Position numbers and translations under genes: made by a program
The notes under the pieces: model-generated
Database searches by the model: none
Seen by the model: the letters and a program-made list of their open reading frames with translations, nothing else
Told to the model about the DNA's origin: nothing
From: Algoriphagus hitonicola
GTDB taxonomy: Bacteria > Bacteroidota > Bacteroidia > Cytophagales > Cyclobacteriaceae
Length of the DNA stretch: 64,000 nt
Reading direction: 5' to 3'
NCBI RefSeq assembly: GCF_900113375.1
Contig: NZ_FOPC01000010.1
Location: 101,559 to 165,558 of the forward strand
Part shown: positions 46,455 to 55,118 of the stretch, piece after piece
Numbering within the stretch: the first letter of the stretch is position 1
How the letters are laid out: each line of letters begins with the position of its first letter

Positions 46455-46828
46455 GAAATCTAATCTGCTCCTCGTAAATCCTATTTCATAAATCGTAAAT
46501 AGGCAGGCAGTCGCAGTTTTCAGGAATTAGGAACTCGGAAAGTTGGTATTTCTAAACCTTTAAAATATCGAATGAAAAATGATGGATTTCGAAATACTCA
46601 AAGAGGATTACAGAAAAATCCCGAAGTGCCTGTCCCGATTATCGGGAGATTAAACTTTTCAATACCTGTGCGCCGCGGCGTAGCCCCGAATGAAAGGAGT
46701 TGCGGAATGCGGGGTTTGGACATGACGATAGTCCTCAACCTTGGCCCGAGGATCTGCCGGATTTCTGCACCGGAATGCCGAGGAGGGTGACAAAGTTCAA
46801 TAAACAAATTCAATGAGCAATTTTCAAG
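46455..46828. repeat. Long structured intergenic repeat, copy 1 (left of the RES/Xre pair)
   Basis: About 374 bp resembling 48276-48652 throughout, for example TGCTCCTCGTAA near the start, CCCGAAGTGCCTGTCCCGAT, ATTAAACTTTTCAATACCTG and the 45-nt hairpin 46739-46783. Short open frames in it on either strand are not conserved proteins. The remaining gap (46310-46454 and 46829-46988) shows nothing recognised. Confidence 0.85.
46739..46783. repeat. 45-nt hairpin core, copy 1
   Basis: Outer arms CCTTGGC (46739-46745) and GCCGAGG (46777-46783) pair with one G-T wobble; inner CCGG/CCGG can also pair. Same length as the cores at 48564 and 63714. Confidence 0.7.
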
Positions 46829-46988
46829 GGAAATGGAATCATTGCTCGGGACTAAGCCATTTTCTTAACGGATTTTCAATGCCCCAAAAAACCATAAATG
46901 CTGCAAGGCAGATACCCACTACCTAATATTCGGATTTTAATTCAAAAACGGAAAAAGTTGCGTCGTAGGGAGCACTTTATAAGTTGAT

Positions 46989-47459
46989 CTATAAAACACT
47001 CCCCTTTCTAAATCTTGGGTCAATGCGAAGATTTAAAAATTCCTTTACTCGAACTTTTCCAAACTCTTGATACAAAGGATTTAATATTAGATTATACTCC
47101 ATATTTACAATAGTCGAAGGCACCCGAAGTGCAAAAACCCCCTTCTTGTTAACTAATTCTGTAAAAATAGTGGTAGTCTCTGTAGAATAAGGATATTGAT
47201 TCCAATGTTTGGGAAGTTCAGTTAACTTCTCTATGGGGAAATCATCCGGAAATTCAATTTTGGCAACTAAAATCTCTCTGGGTAAATTGGCAATGTTATC
47301 TGAGTGGACATAGTATTCCAAAAGCGCGAGAGAAATATTCTCAGAACAATAAACCGCTCTAGTACCAACCTCATTCCATCTTCCCCCAACCTTTTCGGCA
47401 CCTATTCCCGAAAGCGTAAAGTCCTTGAATTTGGCATTGGCAACTCTGAAAACGACCAT
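46989..47459 (-). CDS. RES domain toxin
   Basis: 156 residues. The RES fold is recognisable by FRVANAKFKDFTLSGIGAEK, then GGRWN with R27, AVYCSENISLALLEYYVH and VPSTIVNMEYNLILNP, which hold the Arg, Tyr/Glu and Ser of the active site. Known RES toxins degrade or modify NAD+ and stop growth. The start overlaps the antitoxin stop by one base (TAATG). The gene pair lies between two direct repeats. Confidence 0.92.
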   Translation of the reverse strand: MVVFRVANAKFKDFTLSGIGAEKVGGRWNEVGTRAVYCSENISLALLEYYVHSDNIANLPREILVAKIEFPDDFPIEKLTELPKHWNQYPYSTETTTIFTELVNKKGVFALRVPSTIVNMEYNLILNPLYQEFGKVRVKEFLNLRIDPRFRKGSVL

Positions 47460-47953
47460 TAGCTATAAACATTATATTTAATTCTAATGATCTCATTTTC
47501 AACCATTTCAAACCCAAAACTACTATCCAGTAATTCAAATGGTTTTTTATCTCCCAAAGCACGGGAGGGTGTCAATAACCAATTTTTAAAATCCTCACGG
47601 GAGTCAAATACATCATATCCTAACCCAAACAACCTTGCCAATTCATAAATACGCTCAGACGTTTCTTTACTATACACATTTTTTTTTTGCATACTGCTGA
47701 TAGAAGCTGGAAGGATATCAGCAAACTCCTTTTCCGTCGAACCCAAAAGAGTAATCAATTGCTTCCAATCAGATTTTTTAACCCCGTCTCTAATACGGCC
47801 GATCAACTCCAACTTGTACCCAGGCGCATCTTTGGAATGAACTACAACCCAAGCCGGAGAAAACATATGCAATTGATCAATCCCACCAATTTCCTTGGCA
47901 GAAGAACCTAAGTCCCCTGATTCTGTATTTTTACTTTTTTTTACAGTTTCCAT
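47459..47953 (-). CDS. Xre/MbcA/ParS-type antitoxin of the RES toxin
   Basis: 164 residues. An N-terminal helical region with an Xre-like helix-turn-helix (KKSDWKQLITLLGSTEKEFA) precedes the MbcA/ParS C-terminal domain (TSERIYELARLFGLGYDVF and FKNWLLTPSRALGDKKPFEL), which contacts the RES toxin. I chose the ATG at 47953. The longer ORF start at 48010 lies inside the predicted promoter (47981-48011), so it could not be on that transcript. Confidence 0.9.
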   Translation of the reverse strand: METVKKSKNTESGDLGSSAKEIGGIDQLHMFSPAWVVVHSKDAPGYKLELIGRIRDGVKKSDWKQLITLLGSTEKEFADILPASISSMQKKNVYSKETSERIYELARLFGLGYDVFDSREDFKNWLLTPSRALGDKKPFELLDSSFGFEMVENEIIRIKYNVYS

Positions 47954-47980
47954 GATTGTATTTTTACGCTCGACAGAAAG

Positions 47981-48011
47981 TAAATATACAATTTTTTTAA
48001 GCCAATTCAAA
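47981..48011 (-). promoter_or_regulatory. Bacteroidota-type promoter of the RES/Xre pair
   Basis: On the minus strand TTTG (48011-48008), 19 bp, then TATATTTA (47988-47981): a full -33 box, ideal spacing and 7 of 8 matches to TAnnTTTG. The start codon at 47953 follows 28 nt downstream. Confidence 0.7.
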
Positions 48012-48275
48012 GCTAAAAGACTCTTTGGAGCCTAAAGAGGATATTCTACAGAAAATTAGGTGAGTACGATGCACAAGGCCGTAAATTTTAAAATTAAGGG
48101 CAAAAAGATGAAAGGTGAAATTGAAGTGATATACTCTATAAACTACGCTGCTGTTAGTAAATCGTAATTCAGAAATGGGTTTTTTGTCCGGTGTCCGATG
48201 TCGGATGTCCGGTGTTAATCGAAATCTAAAGGCTAATGGGTTAAATTCTGAATCGATGAATTCAAGGAAAAAGTT

Positions 48276-48652
48276 TAAATCTACTCTGCTCCTCGTAAGT
48301 CCTAATTCATAAATCGTAAATAGGTAGGCAGTCGCAATTTTCAGGAATTCGAAATTCTGAAATTTGATATATCCAAATCTTGAAAATCTCGAATGATGAA
48401 TTTCGAAATACTCAAAGAGGATTTCAGAAAAATCCCGAAGTGCCTGTCCCGATTATCGGGAGATTAAACTTTTCAATACCTGTGCGCCTGTGGCGTAGCC
48501 CCGTATGAAGTGAGGCAGAATGCCGAACGGAATGCGGGGTTTGGTCACGACAAAATACCCCAACCTCGGCCCGAGGATCTGCCGGATACCTGCACCGGAA
48601 TGCCGAGGAGGATGACAATGTTCAATTAACAAATTCAATGCGCAAATTTCAA
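48276..48652. repeat. Long structured intergenic repeat, copy 2 (right of the RES/Xre pair)
   Basis: About 377 bp, direct-orientation counterpart of 46455-46828. The 45-nt hairpin is at 48564-48608. To its right (48653-48740) it continues with AGTGGTAATGATTATTGA, a stretch shared with the copy near 63.8 kb but not with copy 1. The gap 48012-48275 contains short GTCCGGTGTCCGATG-type iterations at about 48186-48215 and no gene. Confidence 0.85.
48564..48608. repeat. 45-nt hairpin core, copy 2
   Basis: Outer arms CCTCGGC (48564-48570) and GCCGAGG (48602-48608), perfect 7-bp pairing, with inner CCGG/CCGG. Confidence 0.72.
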
Positions 48653-48892
48653 GTGGTAATGATTATTGAATTATTGATGAATCGGGGAATTGTCGAACTG
48701 TTGAATCGATGGGAAGGCGGGAGTTTGGAGAAATCAGTCCTATAAAATTTCGAATGATAAATGAAAAAAGGTGAATTTCGAAGTTTGGGCCCTATCCTCT
48801 TTTCCTATTTTTGGAATAAAGTACCATCATCCGGACAACAAGCATTATATTAAAGGGTTAATCCATTAAATCATGATCAATACCTCTCAACT

Positions 48893-50074
48893 ATGAACAC
48901 ATTGAAAATACTTAGTCTTTTTGTTGGGGTCAGCTTGTTTAGCTTAGAAGCAAGTGCCCAACTCCAAGCAGTCAAAACTCCCAATTCTGCCAACAAACGA
49001 AACATCAGCCAAGCTCAGGCGGATGTCAAACTGGACCGTATACAGCTTCCTGAGGGCTTTAAAATCGAAGTTTGGGCGGCGGATGTTCCCAATGCAAGAT
49101 CAATGAGTATAACCGAGGAAGGAATTGTCTTTGTCGGAAATCGCCAGGAAAAAAACGTCTATGCCCTTGTGGATGAAAATGGTGACGGAAAGGCAGATGC
49201 GAAGTTTGTTTTGGCCGAAGGCCTGCGCATGCCAAATGGAGTGGCCTACAAGGACGGAGATCTTTACGTTGCCGAAGTTAGCCGAATTTTACGCTTTAGA
49301 GACATTAAAAATACGCTGACCAATCCAAAATTTGAGGTCGTCTATGATGGATACCCTACCGAGTCACATCACGGATGGAAGTTTATCGCATTCGGTCCGG
49401 ATGGCATGCTTTACGTACCGGTGGGTGCCTCTTGCAACATTTGTGAATCAGAAGATGAAATCTATGCTTCTATCACTCGGATTGACCCCAACTCTGCCAA
49501 CCCTACGCCTGAAATCTTTGCCCATGGAGTGAGAAATTCAGTGGGTTTTGATTGGCATCCCGAAACCGGAGATCTTTGGTTTACCGACAATGGACGGGAT
49601 ATGATGGGCGATAATATTCCCGAATGCGAACTCAACCATGCCACGGAAAAAGGACAGCACTTTGGCTATCCTTATTGGCATGCAGGTACAGTCAAAGATC
49701 CGGAATTTGGAAATCAGGGAAAGGCCGAATCTGAATATGTGAAACCGGCCGCAAAACTTGGGCCTCATGTGGCGCCACTTGGAATGCGTTTTTATGAAGG
49801 AAGCATGTTCCCTTCGGATTATAAACATCAGGCAATCATTGCCAAACATGGAAGTTGGAATAGGAGTAAAAAGTCCGGTTATGAGGTGGTAAAAGTGGAA
49901 ATGGACTCCAATGGAAAGGTAATTGCCGAAAAACCATTTGCCACCGGATGGTTGGATGATGCGACTCAAGATGTTTGGGGAAGGCCAGTAGATGTGCAGG
50001 AATTGCCCGATGGAAGTTTGTTGATTTCCGATGATATGGCCAATTGCATTTATCGGGTGAGTTATGCAAATTGA
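48893..50074 (+). CDS. PQQ-dependent sugar (sorbosone/glucose) dehydrogenase-like protein
   Basis: 393 residues with a signal peptide (cleavage near ASAQ). A six-bladed GSDH beta-propeller is indicated by LPEGFKIEVWAADVPNARSM, VYALVDENGDGKADA, LRMPNGVAYKDGDLYVAE, FAHGVRNSVGFDWHPETGDL and WFTDNGRDMMGDNIPECELN, the last two typical of the L-sorbosone dehydrogenase group. It likely oxidises a sugar or aldehyde in the periplasm using PQQ. Whether this organism makes PQQ is not visible here. Confidence 0.88.
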   Translation: MNTLKILSLFVGVSLFSLEASAQLQAVKTPNSANKRNISQAQADVKLDRIQLPEGFKIEVWAADVPNARSMSITEEGIVFVGNRQEKNVYALVDENGDGKADAKFVLAEGLRMPNGVAYKDGDLYVAEVSRILRFRDIKNTLTNPKFEVVYDGYPTESHHGWKFIAFGPDGMLYVPVGASCNICESEDEIYASITRIDPNSANPTPEIFAHGVRNSVGFDWHPETGDLWFTDNGRDMMGDNIPECELNHATEKGQHFGYPYWHAGTVKDPEFGNQGKAESEYVKPAAKLGPHVAPLGMRFYEGSMFPSDYKHQAIIAKHGSWNRSKKSGYEVVKVEMDSNGKVIAEKPFATGWLDDATQDVWGRPVDVQELPDGSLLISDDMANCIYRVSYAN

Positions 50075-50285
50075 TTTGAAAATAATAAGGAATATGATTG
50101 TCCGCAATGATGCCAGTAGCCCAATTTTCTTTACTAAAAAAAGACGGATCCGCCTCTGCGGACAGGTGTCAGATGTCCGGTGACCGATGCCTGCATAAAT
50201 CTGTCATTTTCGCAGAATTTTAGTTGTTCAGTTTTGCTACTGGTAAGAAAGCGGATATACATAATAAGGAATTAATATTTATGGG

Positions 50286-50323
50286 CCCAAAGCATAATTC
50301 TGCATGCTTTGGGTCTTTTTTTT
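50286..50323 (+). terminator. Terminator downstream of the sugar dehydrogenase
   Basis: Perfect 10-bp stem CCCAAAGCAT (50286-50295) / ATGCTTTGGG (50304-50313), 8-nt loop, then TC and eight T. It lies 210 bp after the stop. The rest of the 468-bp gap 50075-50542 holds short GTCCGGTG iterations near 50170 and no gene I recognise. Confidence 0.85.
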
Positions 50324-50542
50324 GGTTTTGACACTTACTTTTCCCAATCAAGAAAACAGGATTTGCTTGGGCTAGTTTTAAAAATGGTATATTGGAAGCA
50401 TAAGGCAATAAGCTAATCTAGTGAGCAAAATCAGAACTTAACCTGGCATTTTGTAAAGCAAATCTCATTAACACTGTTTTTCTTTATCCCGAATACGGCT
50501 CATTAGGAAATTGTTTGCAATCAAGAATACAACTACAAATCA

Positions 50543-51520
50543 ATGGAAGAAAAAAGTTATAACATCAACATCAATCCAGATTGGATAAAAAAATATCTGG
50601 GTAAAATCCTTTGGGCAGTTTTTGCCCTGATTATTCTTTTTTCCAGCGTCCGAACAGTTGGGCCTGAAGAAGAAGGAGTCGTCATTCAGCTTGGAGAATA
50701 CAACAGAACTGTAGTGCCGGGATTGAATTTTATGCTACCCCTTGGAATCGAGAAAATGTATAAAATTCCTGTTCAACGACAATTAAAGCAGGAATTTGGT
50801 TTTCGAACCACCTCAGCAGGTCAACGCTCCGAATATGTAAAGGCTGGATACGGAGATGAAAGCATGATGCTGACGGGAGACCTCAACCTCACAGATGTAG
50901 AATGGGTGGTCCAATATAGAATCACTGATTCCTACAAATTTCTATTTAAGGTTAGAAATGCGGAAAAAACTCTGCGTGATATGTCCGAATCTGTCATGCG
51001 GAAAGTAGTTGGTGACCGAACCGTAAATGAGGTGCTAACCGTGGGAAGACAAGAAATTGCCTCCAGTGCGGAAATTAAGCTTCAGGAACTCTGCGATGAA
51101 TACGAAAACGGAATTCGAATCGATCAGGTCGTATTGCAGGATGTAAATCCACCCGAACCGGTCAAGCCTTCGTTCAACGCTGTAAATGAAGCCCAACAGG
51201 AACGCGAAACCCTCATTAACCAGGCCGAAGCTGACTACAACCGGATTATCCCTAGAGCAAGAGGAGAAGCGGAAGAAACCATCCAATTGGCTGAAGCCTA
51301 TTCTCTCAACCGGGTGAATCGTGCCAAAGGAGAAGCGGAACGATTTAATTCACTTTACGAAGCCTATATCAAGGCTCCAGAGGTAACCAAACAACGGATC
51401 TATTTGGAAACAATGGAAAAAATACTTCCCAAAATAGGTAACAAGATTATTGTAGATGAAGAAGGAAATAATGTGTTGCCACTTTTAAATATTGACAAAG
51501 TAAAGCCTCCAATCCAATGA
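50543..51520 (+). CDS. hflK: HflK, SPFH/prohibitin membrane protein
   Basis: 325 residues: one N-terminal membrane segment (about residues 18-35), then an SPFH domain (VRTVGPEEEGVVIQLGEYNR onward) and a C-terminal helical region rich in Ala and Glu (QAEADYNRIIPRARGEAEET). With HflC it forms the large cage around the FtsH protease that limits access to membrane substrates. The stop overlaps the hflC start by 4 nt (ATGA), so they are translated together. Confidence 0.94.
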   Translation: MEEKSYNININPDWIKKYLGKILWAVFALIILFSSVRTVGPEEEGVVIQLGEYNRTVVPGLNFMLPLGIEKMYKIPVQRQLKQEFGFRTTSAGQRSEYVKAGYGDESMMLTGDLNLTDVEWVVQYRITDSYKFLFKVRNAEKTLRDMSESVMRKVVGDRTVNEVLTVGRQEIASSAEIKLQELCDEYENGIRIDQVVLQDVNPPEPVKPSFNAVNEAQQERETLINQAEADYNRIIPRARGEAEETIQLAEAYSLNRVNRAKGEAERFNSLYEAYIKAPEVTKQRIYLETMEKILPKIGNKIIVDEEGNNVLPLLNIDKVKPPIQ

Positions 51521-52455
51521 GAAAGAGAAAAATAGGATATATCGTTGTAGCGGCAGTTTTGGTCCTTTTACTGTTCAACAGCTATTTCATCTTAGATGAA
51601 ACCGAGCAGGCCATAGTTACCCAATTTGGAAAACCGGTAGGCGAGCCCCGCACTACCCCGGGCATCAATTTCAAAACTCCCTTTCTTCACAAAGTGCAAT
51701 TCTTTGATAAGCGCTATCTCGAGTGGGATGGAGACAAAAATCAGGTTCCGACTAGGGATAAGAAATTCATTTTCGTCGACACCTATGCTCGGTGGGAAAT
51801 TACCAATCCCCTTCAGTTTTTTATCCGTCTAAGGGATGAGCGATCTGCCCAGTCTCGCTTGGATGATATACTTGATGGGGAAACCAGAAATGCCATTGCC
51901 AGTCATGATCTGCTGGATGTGGTTAGATCCACCAATCGTGACCCGGAGGTTACTGAGGATTTTATGGAAGAAATAGAAGTTTTGGAGGATATTTCGGTGG
52001 GAAGGGATAAGATCGAGAATATCATTTTGGAAAAAGCCAATGAACGCACCACTGATTTGGGAGTGAGGATATTGGATTTCCGATTTAAGCGAATGAATTA
52101 TGTGGATGAAGTCAGAGATCGGGTATATGACCGGATGATTTCTGAGCGAAACCGAATTGCCGATCAATTCCGATCCGAAGGTCAGGGACAAGCTCGGGTG
52201 ACTCAAGGGAATAAAGAGCGGGATCTTGCCCAAATCCAATCCGAAGCATTCAAAGAAGCTGAAGAAATCAAAGGGCGGGCGGATGCTGAAGCCACTACAA
52301 TTTATGCTGCTGCTTATAACAAAAACCGGCAATCCATCGATCTCTATAAATTTCTAAGGACCATGGAGAGTTTTGAGAAATCAATGGATGAAAACACCAG
52401 TATCGTACTTTCGACGGATTCTGAGTTTTTCAAGTACCTAAGAAGGTTAAACTGA
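51517..52455 (+). CDS. hflC: HflC, SPFH/prohibitin membrane protein
   Basis: 312 residues: N-terminal membrane segment (about residues 7-24), SPFH domain with ILDETEQAIVTQFGKPVGEP and PGINFKTPFLHKVQFFDKR, and the C-terminal helix with SEGQGQARVTQGNKERDLAQ and GRADAEATTIYAAAYNK. Partner of HflK in the FtsH-associated complex. It ends 21 bp before a strong hairpin terminator. Confidence 0.95.
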   Translation: MRKRKIGYIVVAAVLVLLLFNSYFILDETEQAIVTQFGKPVGEPRTTPGINFKTPFLHKVQFFDKRYLEWDGDKNQVPTRDKKFIFVDTYARWEITNPLQFFIRLRDERSAQSRLDDILDGETRNAIASHDLLDVVRSTNRDPEVTEDFMEEIEVLEDISVGRDKIENIILEKANERTTDLGVRILDFRFKRMNYVDEVRDRVYDRMISERNRIADQFRSEGQGQARVTQGNKERDLAQIQSEAFKEAEEIKGRADAEATTIYAAAYNKNRQSIDLYKFLRTMESFEKSMDENTSIVLSTDSEFFKYLRRLN

Positions 52456-52476
52456 GAGAATTTGTTGCGCTCCAAG

Positions 52477-52510
52477 CCTGCCAAGTTTCCGAAACTTGGC
52501 AGGTCTTTTA
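52477..52510. terminator. Long hairpin between hflC and kdsB
   Basis: Arms CCTGCCAAGTTTC (52477-52489) and GAAACTTGGCAGG (52491-52503) are exact inverse complements; TCTTTTA follows on the plus strand. It serves as a terminator for hflC and faces the kdsB stop at 52513. The centre (CCAAGTTT / AAACTTGG) resembles the RAYT-associated hairpins near 1-2 kb. Confidence 0.8.
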
Positions 52511-52512
52511 TA

Positions 52513-53244
52513 CTAGCTGTTCGTTAATTTCTCCCAATAATCTCTTGCCCGCTCCAAATCCTCCGCCGTATCAATGGCAATCGCCTGATGTTGGGTTTCA
52601 GCCATTCGGATGTTGATGCCTCGTTCCAATAATCTCAATTGCTCCAGCATCTCGATTTGCTCCAATTTCCCTTTGGGCCAAGAGGGGAATTCCTGAAGGA
52701 TTTCTCTTCGATAGGCATAGATTCCCACGTGCTTTTTAAAGGAAAGATCACTAATCTTTTCCCTGTTAAAAGGAATGGGAGAACGTGAAAAATACAGAGC
52801 ATTATTTTTATCGTCCAAAACTACCTTTACCGCATTGGGATTTTGAGCTTCATCGGGTGAAATGGAAAAGTAAAGGGAAGCCACCTGAACCTGATCATCC
52901 TCGAACAAGGCCAGAAGATCTTCCAGAGATTTTTTATCCTGAAAAGGCTCATCACCCTGCACATTGACGATGAGCTCTGCATTGACTTTTGAAAGTGCCT
53001 CTGCGATTCGGTCCGAGCCGCTTTCATGGGTTTTTTGACTAAAAAAAACCTTCCCTCCTACAGCTTGAATTTGCTCTTGAATTTGCAAGTGATCAGTTAC
53101 TACCCATACTTCATCAAACAGCCCCGTAGCCAAGGTACTTTCATAGGTTCGCTGAATAACTGATTTCCCCCCAATATCCTGAATCAGCTTTTCCGGCAAA
53201 CGGGTAGAGGCAAAACGGGCGGGAATAAGAGCGGCTGATTTCAT
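52513..53244 (-). CDS. kdsB: 3-deoxy-manno-octulosonate cytidylyltransferase
   Basis: 243 residues. It activates Kdo to CMP-Kdo for lipopolysaccharide inner core. Family motifs: IPARFASTRLPEKLIQDIGG at the N-terminus (nucleotide-binding), EVWVVTDH, ELIVNVQGDEPF (metal-binding Asp) and HVGIYAYRREIL. Complete length, cytoplasmic. It faces hflC tail to tail; divergent from the downstream membrane protein. Confidence 0.96.
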   Translation of the reverse strand: MKSAALIPARFASTRLPEKLIQDIGGKSVIQRTYESTLATGLFDEVWVVTDHLQIQEQIQAVGGKVFFSQKTHESGSDRIAEALSKVNAELIVNVQGDEPFQDKKSLEDLLALFEDDQVQVASLYFSISPDEAQNPNAVKVVLDDKNNALYFSRSPIPFNREKISDLSFKKHVGIYAYRREILQEFPSWPKGKLEQIEMLEQLRLLERGINIRMAETQHQAIAIDTAEDLERARDYWEKLTNS

Positions 53245-53552
53245 GGAATTAAAACAACTAAAATTAATTATGAAACTGCAAGTTTACAGGTTTTCTCGAA
53301 CATAAAATAAATTATACTCATCAAGCGATGCTGATTCTCCCCACTATAAGAAGGATTTGTTCTTCGGGAATATTCAAACTCTCCATGGGATTTGAAAACA
53401 TCGGAGAATAAGTTGAGGAATAAAATGAAAACTCTCTCAGTGTCTACTTTTCAACATTGAAACGATTATGGGCTTGCTTTATGAACCAAGACCTAAGCCT
53501 TGAAAAAAATCCCCTATTTTTATCCAAAATTAACTATTCAGGGATTTTCTAT
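53245..53552. other. 308-bp gap with no recognised gene
   Basis: Divergent regulatory gap between kdsB and the membrane protein. An in-frame TTG at 53457 and ATG at 53481 could extend the right-hand gene. No repeat, tRNA or clear promoter was seen. Confidence 0.45.
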
Positions 53553-55118
53553 ATGATCCAAATTCAGCCATCTGCAAATCCATCCAAATCCTCATATCTA
53601 TGGATAGGACTTAGTTTTCTGGCTATGGTGATCATCTACTTTCTGCCGTGGCGCTTTCAGGTCAACGATGATGTGATTATGATGTGGTTGGTTTCGGGTA
53701 TTTACACTGGCGAATCCGAAAATTATGCCGTGTTTATGCACCCCTTTCTGTCTTATTTACTTTCTTTCCTCTACCAGCATACCCCGACTGTTTCCTGGTA
53801 CAGCATATATCAGTATCTCCTGATTTTCTTATCATTTGCATTTGCGAGTAGCGTCATTCACCATTCTCTTCTTACAAAAAGAAGTAAAACCATTTACCAA
53901 TCCATTTTACTTTTGGTTTCCCTCCACCTTTGCATTTTTCCCCAATTCACTTTAGTGGCTGGTTGGTCCGCTTTTGCAGCCTTCTTGTTACTAATGAATT
54001 TCCCAAAGAACAAACTAGTACTTGTATTCTCGATATTCCTATTTTTTTTCGCTGCTTTACTGCGGGCAGAGGCGAGCTTATTGATTTGGCTTGGTTTTGT
54101 TTGGTTTATGATTGCCAAATTTCAAAAAATCAAGGCTTTGCATCTCAGCATCGCCCTAATCCTTTTGCTTGTCTTGATAGGTTCCAAGAGTATATATGAA
54201 AATCAATCTGAATACAAAGGTTACCTAGAGTTCAACAAAGCAAGGCATCAGGTAATTGATCATCCAGTATTTTTCCAAAATACAATTGAAGAGGTATATT
54301 CAAACGATCCTAAATGGAAAGTATTTTCGCAATGGTTTATTCAGGAATCCCCTCCTACCCTCGCTGATCTAAATCTCCACTACAAAGAATTAAATTCACA
54401 TTATTTTTCAATTAAACATAGCTGGGTTTCTTTAATTCGATTGTTACAAGTCCACTTGACGGAGCTTTTCAAAAGCTTTCTGGCCTTAACTTTTTTAATA
54501 CTCTATTGGATACATTACAGAGGGAATAAAAAAATGCTCTTGTTTGCAATAGCATGGATCTTCTTTTTTTTGATTTTTAATCATTTCAACCATATACGGG
54601 GCAGGGTAATATTTCTTTTTTACTTGCCACTTTTACCACCGATTTTTGAACAAAGCCTTAGATTTAAAAACAAATTTATATTCGGACTTTCGCTAATCAT
54701 CTTAGGGTTTTTATTAAGTATCCATATTTTTAATTTTCTGAATGAAGCCAAAAAAAGACAGTCCCAACTTAGTCAATATGAAAGCCTAATTGCTCAAAAA
54801 GCACTCGATACGCCCATATATCTTGAAGGTTTTCCTCTAGAATATTTTTCCCGATACTTCAGCTCCGGTGAAAAAACTCCCTTCTTTATCGAAGGTTGGA
54901 TAGCCAGAAGTCCATTTCAAACCAAAGCTTATCGAAGACTGGGATTCAAAGAATTAAATGATCTTGAAAGCTATTATCTAATTGCAGTTAAAGAAAAAGC
55001 ACCATTTGATTTTCCTGACTATATGAACAGCCTAGGAGATGATTATGCGTTGATCGAAACTGAGGAAACTGCCGATCTGATCATGTATAGGTATAGTAAG
55101 AATAAAGAATTTAATTAG
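53553..55118 (+). CDS. Polytopic membrane protein, GT-C-like, function unknown
   Basis: About 521 residues with roughly ten or more hydrophobic segments and a soluble C-terminal part (about the last 110 residues). After the first membrane segment it has QVNDDVIMMWLVSGIYTGES, an acidic pair in the first outer loop as in GT-C glycosyltransferases, but I cannot place the family. I chose the ATG at 53553 (MIQIQPSANPSKSS then a membrane segment); upstream TTG 53457 and ATG 53481 remain possible. Its stop overlaps the stop of the minus-strand Wzc-like gene by 4 bases. Context suggests surface-glycan work. Confidence 0.75.
   Translation: MIQIQPSANPSKSSYLWIGLSFLAMVIIYFLPWRFQVNDDVIMMWLVSGIYTGESENYAVFMHPFLSYLLSFLYQHTPTVSWYSIYQYLLIFLSFAFASSVIHHSLLTKRSKTIYQSILLLVSLHLCIFPQFTLVAGWSAFAAFLLLMNFPKNKLVLVFSIFLFFFAALLRAEASLLIWLGFVWFMIAKFQKIKALHLSIALILLLVLIGSKSIYENQSEYKGYLEFNKARHQVIDHPVFFQNTIEEVYSNDPKWKVFSQWFIQESPPTLADLNLHYKELNSHYFSIKHSWVSLIRLLQVHLTELFKSFLALTFLILYWIHYRGNKKMLLFAIAWIFFFLIFNHFNHIRGRVIFLFYLPLLPPIFEQSLRFKNKFIFGLSLIILGFLLSIHIFNFLNEAKKRQSQLSQYESLIAQKALDTPIYLEGFPLEYFSRYFSSGEKTPFFIEGWIARSPFQTKAYRRLGFKELNDLESYYLIAVKEKAPFDFPDYMNSLGDDYALIETEETADLIMYRYSKNKEFN

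Noticed and set aside
46598-46813. Short similar open frames in the intergenic repeats (also at 48424-48638)
   Set aside because: They share sequence only because the repeat DNA is duplicated. Reading frames and ends are not conserved between copies, so a structured repeat is more likely than a protein.
48186-48215. GTCCGGTGTCCGATGTCGGATG iterations (also near 50163-50190) considered as direct-repeat binding sites
   Set aside because: Short, irregular and found in two unrelated gaps; looks like low-complexity drift with no neighbouring gene pattern.
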